From assembly GCA_947493945.1 (NCBI GenBank), contig CANLSR010000009.1, positions 81,636 through 145,635 of the forward strand: a stretch of DNA of 64,000 bases, read 5' to 3'. The translations under genes were made by a program, and so were the position numbers. The notes under the pieces are model-generated. The model saw only the letters and a list, made by a program, of their open reading frames with translations. It was not told the origin of the DNA and did not search any database. Within the stretch, counting starts at the first letter, position 1. Each line of letters opens with the position of its first letter. Below, in pieces: positions 36,700 through 47,371 of this stretch. Origin of the DNA: an uncultured bacterium (GTDB lineage: Bacteria > Bacteroidota > Rhodothermia > Rhodothermales > Rubricoccaceae).

Positions 36700-36998
36700 G
36701 CAGCCCCCTGCCCCGCGCCGACGGCGACCGCCAGCCGGCCGTCGAGTGCTGCGCCGACGGGCCCTCGCTGACCGTCGACGGTCGGACGGCGCGAGGGCCG
36801 GAGAGCGAGCCCGCGGTCTAGCGACGCGCGCGGCTTCGCGTCACGACCGCCCGGCTGCGCTGTCCGGGCGTGCCCGCGGGTGTCGATTCTGGGGCGGACC
36901 GCGGCGGCCGGCTAGGCGACGCCGCTCGGGGCGGCTAGTTGGCTGGAGGAACAGGGCAGGAGCGGGACCGTTTTCGGACCGTACCCCCCTCTGCGTCC
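36700..36998. other. Gene-free interval with one half-repeat
   Basis: These 299 bases hold only GACGGCGACCGCCAGC (around 36720), a half-copy of the dispersed repeat related to sites near 27,560 and 18,730, and presumably the promoter of the lipoprotein gene at 36,999, which I could not define. Confidence 0.45.
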
Positions 36999-37373
36999 GT
37001 GCTCCGGTCTCTCGCTCTCGTCGCCGCCCTCGCCCTCACCGGGTGCGCCTCGTCGTCGCTGGTCACCCCGGACGCGGCTCGGTCGGAGATCCGCACGGCC
37101 CGCACGGCCGTGTCGCAGGCGGAGCAGGCCGACGCGGCGACGCACGCGGCCATCGCGCTCCGCACCGCGCGCCAGAAGGTGGACAACGCGGAGCAGGCGC
37201 TCGCCCGGGGCGACACCGACACCGCCGACCGGCTGGCGGAGCAGGCCGCCGTGGACGCCAAGCTGGCCGAGACGCGCGCCCGGGCCGTCGTCGCCGAGTC
37301 GGCCGTGACCGAGGTCCGCGCCGCCATCCAGGCTCTCCGCGACGAGATCGAACGCAACCGCCGCGTCAACTAG
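36999..37373 (+). CDS. DUF4398-like lipoprotein
   Basis: A 124-residue protein with a lipoprotein signal (LALVAALALTGC; Cys about residue 15) and a mature helical domain of about 100 residues (DAARSEIRTARTAVSQAEQ, then ALRTARQKVDNAEQALARGDTDTADRLAEQA), the DUF4398 pattern: paired antiparallel helices in envelope proteins. It lies 35 bases upstream of a longer OmpA-type protein whose N-terminal region is of the same kind, so the two probably form one envelope unit. GTG start at 36999. Confidence 0.8.
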   Translation: MLRSLALVAALALTGCASSSLVTPDAARSEIRTARTAVSQAEQADAATHAAIALRTARQKVDNAEQALARGDTDTADRLAEQAAVDAKLAETRARAVVAESAVTEVRAAIQALRDEIERNRRVN

Positions 37374-37408
37374 AGACCGGCGCCCCCACCCCCGCGCAAC
37401 GCACGCCG

Positions 37409-38371
37409 ATGCCCCCCCGACTCTCCACCCCCCTCGTCGCCGCCGTCGCCTTCGTGCTCGTCCTGTCGGGGTGCAGCGGGGCGGCCGTCCTCAACCCTCG
37501 CGTGAGCGAGGCCCAGTCGGCGCTGCAGGGCGCGGCGGCGGCGGGCGTGGACCTGGCGGCGCCGGTGGCCTTCGAGGAGGCCCGCGAGGCGGTCTCGCGG
37601 GCCGAGGCCGCCCGGCTCCAGAAGGCCGGCGACGAGGCGGTAAGCCACCTGGGCTACCTCGCGCTCCAGCGCGTCCGGATCGCGGAGGAGACGGCCCGGT
37701 TCACCCGGGCCGGCCGCGACATCGAGGCCGCCCGTACAGAGCGCCAGCAGGTCCAGTTGGAGGCGCGGACGTCCGAGGCCGAGGCCGCCCAGCGCCGCGC
37801 CGAGCGGGCCCGCTCCGACGCCGAGCGCGCCAGGGCCGAGGCCGAGGCCGCCCGCCGCCAGGCCGAGACGGCCCAGCAGGCCGCCCAGCGCGAGCGCGCC
37901 GAGGCCGAGGCCGCCCGCCAGCGGGCCGAGCAGGCCCTGCGCCGCGCCCAGGAGCTCGCGGCCCAGGTCGACGACCTCCAGGCCAAGCTCACCAACCGCG
38001 GCCTGGTGCTCACCTTGGGCGACGTGCTGTTCGACACCGGCCAGGCCACGCTGAAACCGGGCGGCGTGACGGCCGTCGAGCGGCTGGTGGCCTTCCTCAA
38101 CGACTACCCCCAGCGGCGGGTCCTGGTGGAGGGCTTCACCGACATCGTGGGCTCGGACGAGTTCAACCTGCGGCTGAGCGAGCGCCGCGCCGGCGCCGTC
38201 CAGGCGGCCCTGCTGGAGCGCGGCGTCGCCGCCGACCGCGTCCGCACGCGCGGCTACGGCAAGGCCTACCCGGTCGCGTCCAACGCCGACGCCGCCGGCC
38301 GCCAGCGCAACCGCCGCGTCGAGGTGGTGATCTCCGACGACGACGGCGCGATCCCGGACCGCGCCGAGTAG
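37409..38371 (+). CDS. DUF4398/OmpA family lipoprotein
   Basis: A 320-residue protein: lipoprotein signal (AFVLVLSGC; Cys about residue 21), a DUF4398-like helical region (about 30-105), a long Arg/Glu/Ala coiled coil (about 110-190), and a C-terminal OmpA peptidoglycan-binding domain (LTLGDVLFDTGQATLKPGG, then EGFTDIVGSDEFNLRLSERRAGAVQAAL, then GYGKAYPVASNADAAGRQRNRRVEVV). It should tether the outer membrane to peptidoglycan. ATG at 37409. It is cotranscribed with the preceding small lipoprotein. Confidence 0.92.
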   Translation: MPPRLSTPLVAAVAFVLVLSGCSGAAVLNPRVSEAQSALQGAAAAGVDLAAPVAFEEAREAVSRAEAARLQKAGDEAVSHLGYLALQRVRIAEETARFTRAGRDIEAARTERQQVQLEARTSEAEAAQRRAERARSDAERARAEAEAARRQAETAQQAAQRERAEAEAARQRAEQALRRAQELAAQVDDLQAKLTNRGLVLTLGDVLFDTGQATLKPGGVTAVERLVAFLNDYPQRRVLVEGFTDIVGSDEFNLRLSERRAGAVQAALLERGVAADRVRTRGYGKAYPVASNADAAGRQRNRRVEVVISDDDGAIPDRAE

Positions 38372-38378
38372 CGCGCCG

Positions 38379-38403
38379 CGCTGGCGGACGGTCTCCGCCA
38401 GCG
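38379..38403. terminator. Repeat-derived hairpin after the OmpA gene
   Basis: CGCTGGCGGA (38379-38388) pairs with TCCGCCAGCG (38394-38403) around a 5-base loop, between convergent gene ends. It is one of the CTGGCGG...CCGCCAG family. Confidence 0.6.
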
Positions 38404-38427
38404 GCTCGGCCCCACGGGCAGCATCTG

Positions 38428-39534
38428 CTACCACACCGCCCGGCCCGCGAGCCGCCGGCCGGCGGCGTAGACGAAGAACAGCCGCCGGGCCTGGACCTCG
38501 CGCCGGCCGTCCCGGGAGGCGTGCCACGCCTGGGCCGCGTTGGCGGCGAGCGACAGCCCGCTCAGCGTCGCCGCGACCGTCTGAGACAGCGCGTCGGCCG
38601 AGGTGAGGGCGACGGTGAGGAGCGGGGCCGTGACGGGCACGAACTGGCCGGGCCGCTCGGCGTAGCGCGAGACCAGCTCTCGGAGGTAGCCCACCGACGC
38701 CACGGCGTCCTCGACGTCGGCCACGGCCGGCGCCACGCGCTGGCGGTAGACGCGCGCGGCCTCGGCCGAGAAGTCGGCGTCCCAGACGGCCCCGGCGATC
38801 TCGTCGGCGAAGTCGGTGATCGCGGCCCGGAAGCGGACGAGCGGGCCGTCGAGGTCGGCGCGGACGTCGAGGATCTCGGCGACGGTCGCCTTCTCGAACA
38901 GCGGCAGCTGCTGCAACGTGTGCGCCGCCAGCCCGCCGTTGCGCGCCCGGGCCGACCGGGCGGGCGACACGTCCACGCGCCCCGCGGCGACGGCGCGGCC
39001 CACGCCCCGCGCCGTCTCGGCGTCCAGCAGTGGCGTCGCGTCCCCGCACGCGACCGCCTCCGAGACGACCCAGGCGTAGGTCTCGGCCGCCGACTGAGCA
39101 AAGTCCGCCGGGCGAACGACGGGCCCGATGCCCAACGTCTCGACGGTCAGCCGGCCCGCGTTCACGGCCGGCACCAGCTCGGCGAGCCCGCTCTGGCGCA
39201 CCGCGTCGGCGAGCGCCCGTCGGTAGCGCCGCCACCAGCCGTCGACGGTGGCCCGGGCCTGGTCGGCGTCGATCCGGCCCGCGCCCAGCACCGCCGCCAG
39301 CCGGTCGGGGCGGTCGTCCAGGTCGAGGTCGTGGGCCAGGCCGGACAGCACCGCGAGCCGGTCGGCGAGCGCCGTCGGCTGGTCGTCCTGGAGCCGCAGC
39401 AGCACGCTGGCGGCCGGGCTGCACAGCGTCACGCGGTCGCCGTAGAGCAGCGCCGCTTTGACGAGCGGGAGCCCGACGTCGATCTCGGACGGCAGCGCCG
39501 AGACGGGCGGGCCGACGCCGACGGTCAGGTGCAT
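38428..39534 (-). CDS. Uncharacterised protein
   Basis: A 368-residue soluble protein, mainly helical by composition, with no signal peptide. The N terminus has EIDVGLPLVKAALLYGDRVTLCSP, suggesting an alpha/beta start, followed by long helical stretches (RATVDGWWRRYRRALADAVRQSG, then AAETYAWVVSEAVACGD). A predicted short hydrophobic helix near the C terminus (VALTSADALSQTVAATLSGLSLAANAAQAW) is amphipathic rather than membrane-spanning. I recognise no family. ATG at 39534-39532. It is divergent from the radical-SAM gene across 174 bases and convergent with the OmpA gene. Confidence 0.7.
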   Translation of the reverse strand: MHLTVGVGPPVSALPSEIDVGLPLVKAALLYGDRVTLCSPAASVLLRLQDDQPTALADRLAVLSGLAHDLDLDDRPDRLAAVLGAGRIDADQARATVDGWWRRYRRALADAVRQSGLAELVPAVNAGRLTVETLGIGPVVRPADFAQSAAETYAWVVSEAVACGDATPLLDAETARGVGRAVAAGRVDVSPARSARARNGGLAAHTLQQLPLFEKATVAEILDVRADLDGPLVRFRAAITDFADEIAGAVWDADFSAEAARVYRQRVAPAVADVEDAVASVGYLRELVSRYAERPGQFVPVTAPLLTVALTSADALSQTVAATLSGLSLAANAAQAWHASRDGRREVQARRLFFVYAAGRRLAGRAVW

Positions 39535-39613
39535 GGGGGGCGTGGTGGGGCACCTGAGGGTCGGGACGGAGGGTGCCACCCTGCGGTCACCCGCCGCGCG
39601 GGCGGCGCGCCTT

Positions 39614-39628
39614 CGCCAGCGGCTGGCG
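39614..39628. repeat. CGCCAGCGGCTGGCG palindromic repeat
   Basis: A 15-base copy of the core repeat, in the divergent gap upstream of the radical-SAM gene. It is followed by GTAGAGACGGGG, a partial match to the GTAGAGACGC repeat type. Confidence 0.65.
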
Positions 39629-39708
39629 TAGAGACGGGGACACGCCTTTGTCACCCCCGGCCACGACCTTTGGGCTCTGCCCAACCCGCCCGCCCCGGGC
39701 CCCTGCAC

Positions 39709-41034
39709 ATGCGCCGACAGGTCATCGAAAAGCTCGAAATCCTGGCCGACGCGGCCAAGTACGACGCCTCGTGCGCGTCGTCGGGCGGCAAGCGCGAGAA
39801 CTCCAAGACGGGCATCGGCAACTCGACCGGCGCCGGCATCTGCCACTCGTACACCGAGGACGGGCGGTGCGTGTCGCTGCTCAAGGTCCTGTTCTCCAAC
39901 GTCTGCATCTACGACTGCGCCTACTGCGTGTCGCGCCGCTCCAACGAGGAGGTCACGCGCGTCGCGTTCACGGTCCAGGAGGTCGTAGACCTGACGATGG
40001 ACTTCTACAAGCGGAACTACATCGAGGGCCTGTTCCTGTCGTCGGGCATCTTCAAGGACGCCGACACGACGACTGAGAAGCTGGTCGCCGTGGCGCGGTC
40101 GCTGCGCCACGACCACGGCTTCAACGGCTACATCCACCTCAAGGTGATCCCGGGCGCCTCGGCCGAGCTGCTGACCGCCGCCGGCCGGCTGGCGGACCGC
40201 CTGAGCGTCAACGTCGAGATCCCGAGCGAGGTCGGCCTCAAGTCGGTGGCGCCGGAGAAGGACTACGCTCAGGTGTTCGGGCCGATGGCGACCGTCCGCG
40301 ACGGGATCGACGAGGCCAAGGAGGAGCGGCAGAAAGACCGGCGCGCGCCGCGGTTCGCCGCCGGCGGCCAGTCGACCCAGCTGGTGGTCGGCGCCACGCC
40401 CGAGAGCGACCGCCAGGTGCTCGAGCTGGTGGACGGGCTCTACTCGGAGCAGAAGCTCCGCCGCGTCTACTACTCCGGCTTTATCGCCTTGGGCGGCGAC
40501 GACCGCGTGCCGGACCCCGAGACCTACCGCGCGCCGCTCCACCGCGAGCACCGGCTCTACCAGGCCGACTGGCTCCTGCGCAAGTACGGCTTCGCGCTGG
40601 ACGAGGTGGCCCCGCCCGGCTCGGAGAACCTGGACGACGAGGTCGACCCCAAGACGGCCTACGCGCTCCGCTTTCCCGAGCTGTTCCCGGTCGACGTCAA
40701 CGCGGCGCCCGTCGAGTGGCTCCAGCGCGTGCCGGGCCTGGGCATCCGCTCGTCCAAGCGGATCATCGCCGCGCGCCGGCGCGGCGTGGTCCGGTGGGCC
40801 GACCTGCGGGCGATGGGCGTGGTCTTGAAGCGCGCCCAGCACTTCCTGGTGACGCCGGACCACAAGCCCCACCTGATCGGCCAGGACCCCGGCGCCGTCC
40901 GCCAGCGGATCGTGGGCGGCCGGGCGGCGGGCTCGCCCCAGCTGTCGCTGTTCGCGCCCGCGCCGCTAGCTGGCGCTGTCCCTGGCGGGGTGGCGACAGC
41001 CGCCAGCGGGGCGGCCGTGCGGGCGGCGGCGTAG
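39709..41034 (+). CDS. Radical SAM protein, putative DNA modification/repair family
   Basis: A 441-residue radical SAM enzyme with the cluster motif CIYDCAYC (Cys66, Cys70, Cys73) preceded by CVSLLKVLFSNVC. Other blocks are the N-terminal KYDASCASSGGKRENSKTGIGN, HLKVIPGASAELL, and a C-terminal helix-hairpin-helix (EWLQRVPGLGIRSSKRIIAARR). This matches the family annotated as putative DNA modification/repair radical SAM proteins, normally paired with the DUF4130 protein that indeed follows. The last ~25 residues are encoded by a 51-bp dispersed repeat (40961-41011). ATG at 39709. Confidence 0.92.
   Translation: MRRQVIEKLEILADAAKYDASCASSGGKRENSKTGIGNSTGAGICHSYTEDGRCVSLLKVLFSNVCIYDCAYCVSRRSNEEVTRVAFTVQEVVDLTMDFYKRNYIEGLFLSSGIFKDADTTTEKLVAVARSLRHDHGFNGYIHLKVIPGASAELLTAAGRLADRLSVNVEIPSEVGLKSVAPEKDYAQVFGPMATVRDGIDEAKEERQKDRRAPRFAAGGQSTQLVVGATPESDRQVLELVDGLYSEQKLRRVYYSGFIALGGDDRVPDPETYRAPLHREHRLYQADWLLRKYGFALDEVAPPGSENLDDEVDPKTAYALRFPELFPVDVNAAPVEWLQRVPGLGIRSSKRIIAARRRGVVRWADLRAMGVVLKRAQHFLVTPDHKPHLIGQDPGAVRQRIVGGRAAGSPQLSLFAPAPLAGAVPGGVATAASGAAVRAAA
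40961..41011. repeat. 51-bp dispersed repeat inside the radical-SAM 3' end
   Basis: Begins CGCCGCTAGCTGGCGCTGTC and ends CGCCAGCGGGG. It matches 15363-15413 at about 46 of 51 positions by eye. Here it is read on the plus strand and gives the PLAGAVPGGVATAASGA tail of the protein. Confidence 0.75.
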
Positions 41035-41852
41035 TGGCCGCTGCGCTCCCCGTCGACGCCACGCTCGCGGTCGAGACCGACGGCTCGTTCCCGGGCCTGC
41101 TCTCGGCCTACGCCGCCGCCTACCGGCACGGCGCGCTGCCCGCGTCGGTCGGCCGGCTGGACGAGCCCGCGCCCGGCGCGCTGTTTGGCCAGACGCTGCC
41201 CGTCGCGTCGGACGCCGCGCTAGCGGGGCGCGTCGAGCGGGGTCTGGAGCGGGTCAAGCCCGGGTTGGTGGGCCGGCTCCACCGGGCGTTCCTGAGCGAG
41301 CGGCCCGGCATGGAGGTGACCGTCCTGCGGCTGGTCGACGCGGCCCAGGCGGGCGGCGCGGTGGCGGCTGAGGACTGGACGTTCGAGCCGGCGCGCGTCG
41401 TGGCCCAGTGGTCCGGCCGCGTCGGGCGCGAGGCCCACCGGATGGAGGCGTTCGTCCGCTTCGAGCGCCACACCGACGACGAGAGCGGCGCCGAGCGGTG
41501 GGCGGCCGTGGCGCGCCCGGAGTACCACGTGCTCCCTCTCCTGACGGAGCACTTTGCCGCCCGCTACCCGACGATGGCCTGGCGGATCGTCGACGCGCGG
41601 CGCCGGCTGGCCCTGGTCCACACGCCCGAGCCCGACCGCCAGCCGGGCGAGCCGGCCACGGTCATCGTCCCGGCCGACACGCTGGACCTGCCCGAGGCGG
41701 CGCCCGACGAGGCGGCGGCCCAGGCCATGTGGCGCGCCTACTTCCAGGCCGTCACCATCCCCGAGCGGCGCAACCTCAGGCTCCACCTCCGCCACGTGCC
41801 CAAGCGCTACTGGCCCTACCTCACCGAGAAGCAGACGGGGGACCAGGCGTAA
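41034..41852 (+). CDS. DUF4130 protein, partner of the radical SAM protein
   Basis: A 272-residue protein of the DUF4130 family (putative DNA metabolism protein), which is almost always encoded next to the radical-SAM gene that precedes it. Family features are the N-terminal FPGLLSAYAAAYRHG, an internal WTFEPARVVAQWSGRVGREAHRMEAFVRFE block, EYHVLPLLTEHFAARYP, and a C-terminal WRAYFQAVTIPERRNLRLHLRHVPKRYW. A uracil-DNA glycosylase-like role has been suggested for some fusions; biochemical function is unknown. The GTG start at 41034 overlaps the radical-SAM stop (TAGTG). Confidence 0.9.
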   Translation: MAAALPVDATLAVETDGSFPGLLSAYAAAYRHGALPASVGRLDEPAPGALFGQTLPVASDAALAGRVERGLERVKPGLVGRLHRAFLSERPGMEVTVLRLVDAAQAGGAVAAEDWTFEPARVVAQWSGRVGREAHRMEAFVRFERHTDDESGAERWAAVARPEYHVLPLLTEHFAARYPTMAWRIVDARRRLALVHTPEPDRQPGEPATVIVPADTLDLPEAAPDEAAAQAMWRAYFQAVTIPERRNLRLHLRHVPKRYWPYLTEKQTGDQA

Positions 41853-41872
41853 CGCGCCGCCGGGACCCGGCC

Positions 41873-42973
41873 CTACTCCGGCACCTCCAGGCGCGCCCCG
41901 CCCACCGTCTCGACCGGGCGCTCGTCCAGCGGCGGCGGGTTCATGGGGTCGGCCGCCTCGCCCTCGACGAACGGGCCGATGTAGAGCTCCTCCAGAAGGA
42001 CCTTGCCCACGCCCAGGATCGGGACGACCAGGAACAGCCCGAGGAAGCCGGTAAAGGCGGCGAGCACGATCTGCCCGGCCACGACGACGGCCGGCGCGAC
42101 GGACACCAGCTCGCCCTGGACCTTGGGCGTGATAAAGCTGCCCTCGACCTGCTGCGCGACGACGGCCAGGCCCAGGGTCCACAGGCCCATCGAGGTCCCC
42201 TGCGAGAACGCGACGACGACGGCGGGCGTCCACCCGATAAAGGGGCCGAAGTTGGGGATCACCGTCAGCACGCCGGCAAAGGCCGCCAGCGCCAGCGCCC
42301 CGGGCAGCCCGATCACGGTCAGCCCGACGACGGCGATCGCAGTCAGCGCCGCAGTCGAGATCCCGACGCCCTTGACCCACCCCAAGAGCGCCTCACCCAT
42401 CCGCTCCAGCACGCGGCGGACGAACGGCTGGTGGTGTCGGTCGGCGAGCCGGATCACGCCCCGCGTGTAGCGGTCCGGGGAAACGGCCGTGTAGATGGCG
42501 ACGAGCAGGACGACGAGCGCGCCGGCCAGGACGGCGGCCAGCGACGAGAACACGCCCAGGAGCCGCACGCTCAGCCGGCTCGCGGCCTCGGGGATCTGGA
42601 TGGCGTTCTCGGGGAGCCCGAGCCGGGTTTGCGCGAGGTCGAGGAGCTCCGGCGCCCGCCCGACGAGCTCCCGCGTCTCGCCTGCCACGCGCGGCCCCCC
42701 GAGGTAGCCCGTCGCCCCGATGACCACCAGCAGGGCCACCACCACGAGGGCGAGCATGAGCCCCCGCGGCCCCCCGGTCTTCTCGGCCAGCCACCGGCTC
42801 GCGTGGAAGAACAGGACGCCGACGGAGACCCCGAGGAACACGAGCAGCACGGCCGCCCGCGTGATCCACAGCACGGTGAGGAGGACGGCGGTCGTAGTGA
42901 CGAGCGCGACGACGTACCGGGCGCGGCGGCGGAAATTTTCGGGCGCGTCGAGCGGCGTGGGGGACGAGGGCAT
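41873..42973 (-). CDS. AI-2E family transporter (TqsA/PerM-like)
   Basis: A 366-residue inner-membrane protein with about eight hydrophobic helices and a large soluble loop between the third and fourth (about residues 95-150). Family features are the N-terminal ITRAAVLLVFLGVSVGVLFF, a FAGVLTVIPNFGPFIGW segment, and PKVQGELVSVAPAVVVAGQIVLAA. Members include the AI-2 exporter TqsA and sodium/proton antiporters; the substrate here is not known. A Pro-rich tail ends the protein. ATG at 42973. Confidence 0.9.
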   Translation of the reverse strand: MPSSPTPLDAPENFRRRARYVVALVTTTAVLLTVLWITRAAVLLVFLGVSVGVLFFHASRWLAEKTGGPRGLMLALVVVALLVVIGATGYLGGPRVAGETRELVGRAPELLDLAQTRLGLPENAIQIPEAASRLSVRLLGVFSSLAAVLAGALVVLLVAIYTAVSPDRYTRGVIRLADRHHQPFVRRVLERMGEALLGWVKGVGISTAALTAIAVVGLTVIGLPGALALAAFAGVLTVIPNFGPFIGWTPAVVVAFSQGTSMGLWTLGLAVVAQQVEGSFITPKVQGELVSVAPAVVVAGQIVLAAFTGFLGLFLVVPILGVGKVLLEELYIGPFVEGEAADPMNPPPLDERPVETVGGARLEVPE

Positions 42974-43063
42974 CGGCCTCAGACGCTCTCCGGGGCCGGG
43001 AGTTCACGGACCGCCCACCCCGCTGGCGGCCGCCGCCGGCGGCGGCCCGCTCATCCGACACAG

Positions 43064-43097
43064 CGCCGCCCCCGACGCCGAGGCATCGGGGGCGGCG
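43064..43097 (-). terminator. Hairpin downstream of acnA
   Basis: A perfect 12-bp stem, CGCCGCCCCCGA (43064-43075) with TCGGGGGCGGCG (43086-43097), lies about 50 bases past the acnA stop in the direction of transcription. It is followed by repeat-family pairs CTGGCGG/CCGCCAG (43099-43119) and CGCTGGCGG (43021-43029). There is no T-run. Confidence 0.55.
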
Positions 43098-43143
43098 GCT
43101 GGCGGAGCGCGCCCGCCAGCGGAGCGAGCGGCGAGTCGCGGCC

Positions 43144-45864
<2,721 letters not shown>

Positions 45865-46003
45865 GTCGTAGGGAATCCGGAGTCGGGTCGGGGGCAAGAG
45901 ACAGACGCCCCAGGGACGGAGAAGTGCCAGCGTGCCGGCCCGCTCTGCCAGTTTTCCGCACGGCGACGGCCGCCGCGCCACCGCGCGGGCCCCTCAACGC
46001 CGT

Positions 46004-46020
46004 CCGCCAGCGGCTGGCGG
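46004..46020. repeat. CCGCCAGCGGCTGGCGG palindromic repeat
   Basis: The 17-mer is identical to that at 26746-26762. It lies between acnA and the tRNA, just before the island; no copy is seen to the right of the tRNA. Confidence 0.75.
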
Positions 46021-46101
46021 CCGCCGCCGGCCGCGCTTCACGGTTTGTCCCGCGGCGCTTGGTTGACCCTGGGCCGGTCGGGGCGGTATCCTTGGGGGCC
46101 T

Positions 46102-46174
46102 GGGGCCATAGCTCAGTTGGTAGAGCGCTGCAATCGCACTGCAGAGGTCAGGAGTTCGACTCTCCTTGGCTCCA
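46102..46174 (+). tRNA. tRNA-Ala (anticodon CGC)
   Basis: The 73-base sequence folds as a tRNA: acceptor arms GGGGCCA and TGGCTCC, D-arm with AGCTCAGTTGGTAGAGC, anticodon stem CTGCA/TGCAG with loop ATCGCAC (anticodon CGC, reading GCG), T-arm with GTTCGAC and discriminator A. The 3' CCA is not encoded. The chromosome-like, very GC-rich DNA ends here and a mobile region begins, as expected if the tRNA 3' end is an integration site. Confidence 0.95.
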
Positions 46175-46177
46175 CCC

Positions 46178-46229
46178 CCGAAAAGCGACCCAGATGTAGC
46201 ACAAACGCTGAATCTGGGTCGCTTTTCGG
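46178..46229. terminator. Perfect 18-bp terminator hairpin after the tRNA
   Basis: CCGAAAAGCGACCCAGAT (46178-46195) and ATCTGGGTCGCTTTTCGG (46212-46229) are perfect inverted repeats around a 16-base loop. Each arm ends with four A or T, so it can terminate the tRNA transcript and also transcription from the right. It begins three bases after the tRNA. Confidence 0.85.
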
Positions 46230-46536
46230 TCTCGGTGCTGCCTGGCCCTGAGCCACATCAGGGCACTATCCGGACAAGCGGCTGCGTCTTGCTGCGCCGA
46301 GGGGAGTATTGGGGTGAGCAGTTCGGGCTCCGCTTGAGGTCGGAACCTCATCCGAGAACATGGCTAAGACAGCCTGTCCAACCGCAAGAGTTGGGGACCG
46401 CCCACTACCGGGCTCCAGAGCGAAACGACTCTGGAACGGCTCAGAATGAGTCGAACGGCCACGACCGGCCTTCGCCGTCCCCAATCACGCTCTCGGCAGA
46501 TACTCTACGGAGCGCCGAGGGCTTGCCTTGCCACGA
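46230..46536. other. Left end of the island, no gene recognised
   Basis: These 307 bases separate the tRNA terminator from the first HTH gene. Composition drops compared with the chromosome. Short frames exist on both strands but lack any recognisable domain. No integrase or clear attachment core is visible. Confidence 0.5.
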
Positions 46537-46845
46537 ATGGATACTCCACAACATGCTGGAGCGGGTCGAGAAGCAGCCGGTCATCAGGAACTCGACTCTG
46601 CACGTATCGAAGAGCTTCTTAGCCAGGTGCTCGACCGTCTCGACGGTCTACACGACGACTTGCGCAGACAGAAAGCTGATCACCTGCTTAGCATTGAGCA
46701 GTTGGCGGAATACCTCGGCGTGTCGGTAAACACCGCCCGGGGCTATATCGCCAGCGGAGATGTCGAGGCGTGTCGGCTGTCCGACCGCGTCATCCGGATC
46801 GACCCCGAGTCGGTCCGGGCCCTCCTCCGCTCGAAGACGATTTGA
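46537..46845 (+). CDS. Excisionase-type helix-turn-helix protein
   Basis: A 102-residue protein. Residues about 24-48 form a short amphipathic helix (ARIEELLSQVLDRLDGLHDDLRR), and the C-terminal half is a MerR/excisionase-like HTH (LSIEQLAEYLGVSVNTARGYIASGDVEACRLSDRVIRIDPESVRALL). Such proteins act as recombination directionality factors or regulators of mobile elements. ATG at 46537 is preferred over a TTG three codons upstream. It is the first gene of the island after tRNA-Ala. Confidence 0.78.
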   Translation: MDTPQHAGAGREAAGHQELDSARIEELLSQVLDRLDGLHDDLRRQKADHLLSIEQLAEYLGVSVNTARGYIASGDVEACRLSDRVIRIDPESVRALLRSKTI

Positions 46846-47371
46846 CCCGCGCCAGGCTGTGAGCGCGAGCACCACCTTCACAGCCTGGCGAGTGGTCGCT
46901 AGTTCCAAGATTCTGCCGTCCGTCCCTTAAAGGCTAGAGCAGAACAGCTCAGGCGTCCTGGAACGCCGGACCCAGAACGGTCCTTCTCGGGAGCCACCAG
47001 ATATCGTTTCGATTTTAGACATGACGCCGTGATCTGCTAGACAAGCACCGGGCTCAATCGCGCTATGCCGGGGCACTGGCGAGAGGCATTCTGAGCAGCA
47101 GTCCTGGGTGGGCACACTCGTACTCGTTCCGCAGGTTGCTCGTCCATTTTTTCTAGGGGGGGCGCGAACCTGACTTCAACTCAGAGAAAATATTTCTAGA
47201 GCCGAGATTCCTCGGACCGCGGATTGCAGCTGAGACAGCCCCCCCAGTTGGCTTCGAGCGCGCGGGCCACCTCCAGATCCGGACCCCCCGGGTCGGTTGG
47301 ATTGAAGGTCCCCCCGGGGGTCTTCGCACTTCGCCATTTCCCTCACCGCCCGCCTGTCCACAGGCACAGCC
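46846..47371. other. 526-bp non-coding stretch with several inverted repeats
   Basis: No convincing gene is seen. Structures present are a hairpin CGCCAGGCTGTGA/TCACAGCCTGGCG (46850-46890) right after the HTH gene; an AT-rich near-palindrome AGAAAATATTTCT (47185-47197) that may mark a promoter; and two C6G3-type palindromic blocks, GGACCCCCCGGGTC (47281-47294) and GGTCCCCCCGGGGGTC (47307-47322), just upstream of the gene at 47,372. It could hold a promoter, an origin or a transfer site; this cannot be decided by eye. Confidence 0.5.
46850..46890 (+). terminator. Hairpin downstream of the excisionase-like gene
   Basis: A 13-bp perfect stem, CGCCAGGCTGTGA (46850-46862) with TCACAGCCTGGCG (46878-46890), begins five bases after the stop of the HTH gene. 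No T-run follows. Confidence 0.5.

Noticed and set aside
46166..46729. Plus-strand frame starting inside the tRNA and terminator
   Set aside because: Would read through tRNA-Ala and its terminator, and overlaps the better supported HTH gene in another frame.
46927..47115. 62-codon minus-strand frame in the non-coding zone
   Set aside because: Short, no domain, no coupling to neighbours; cysteine-rich composition looks accidental. Not fully excluded.
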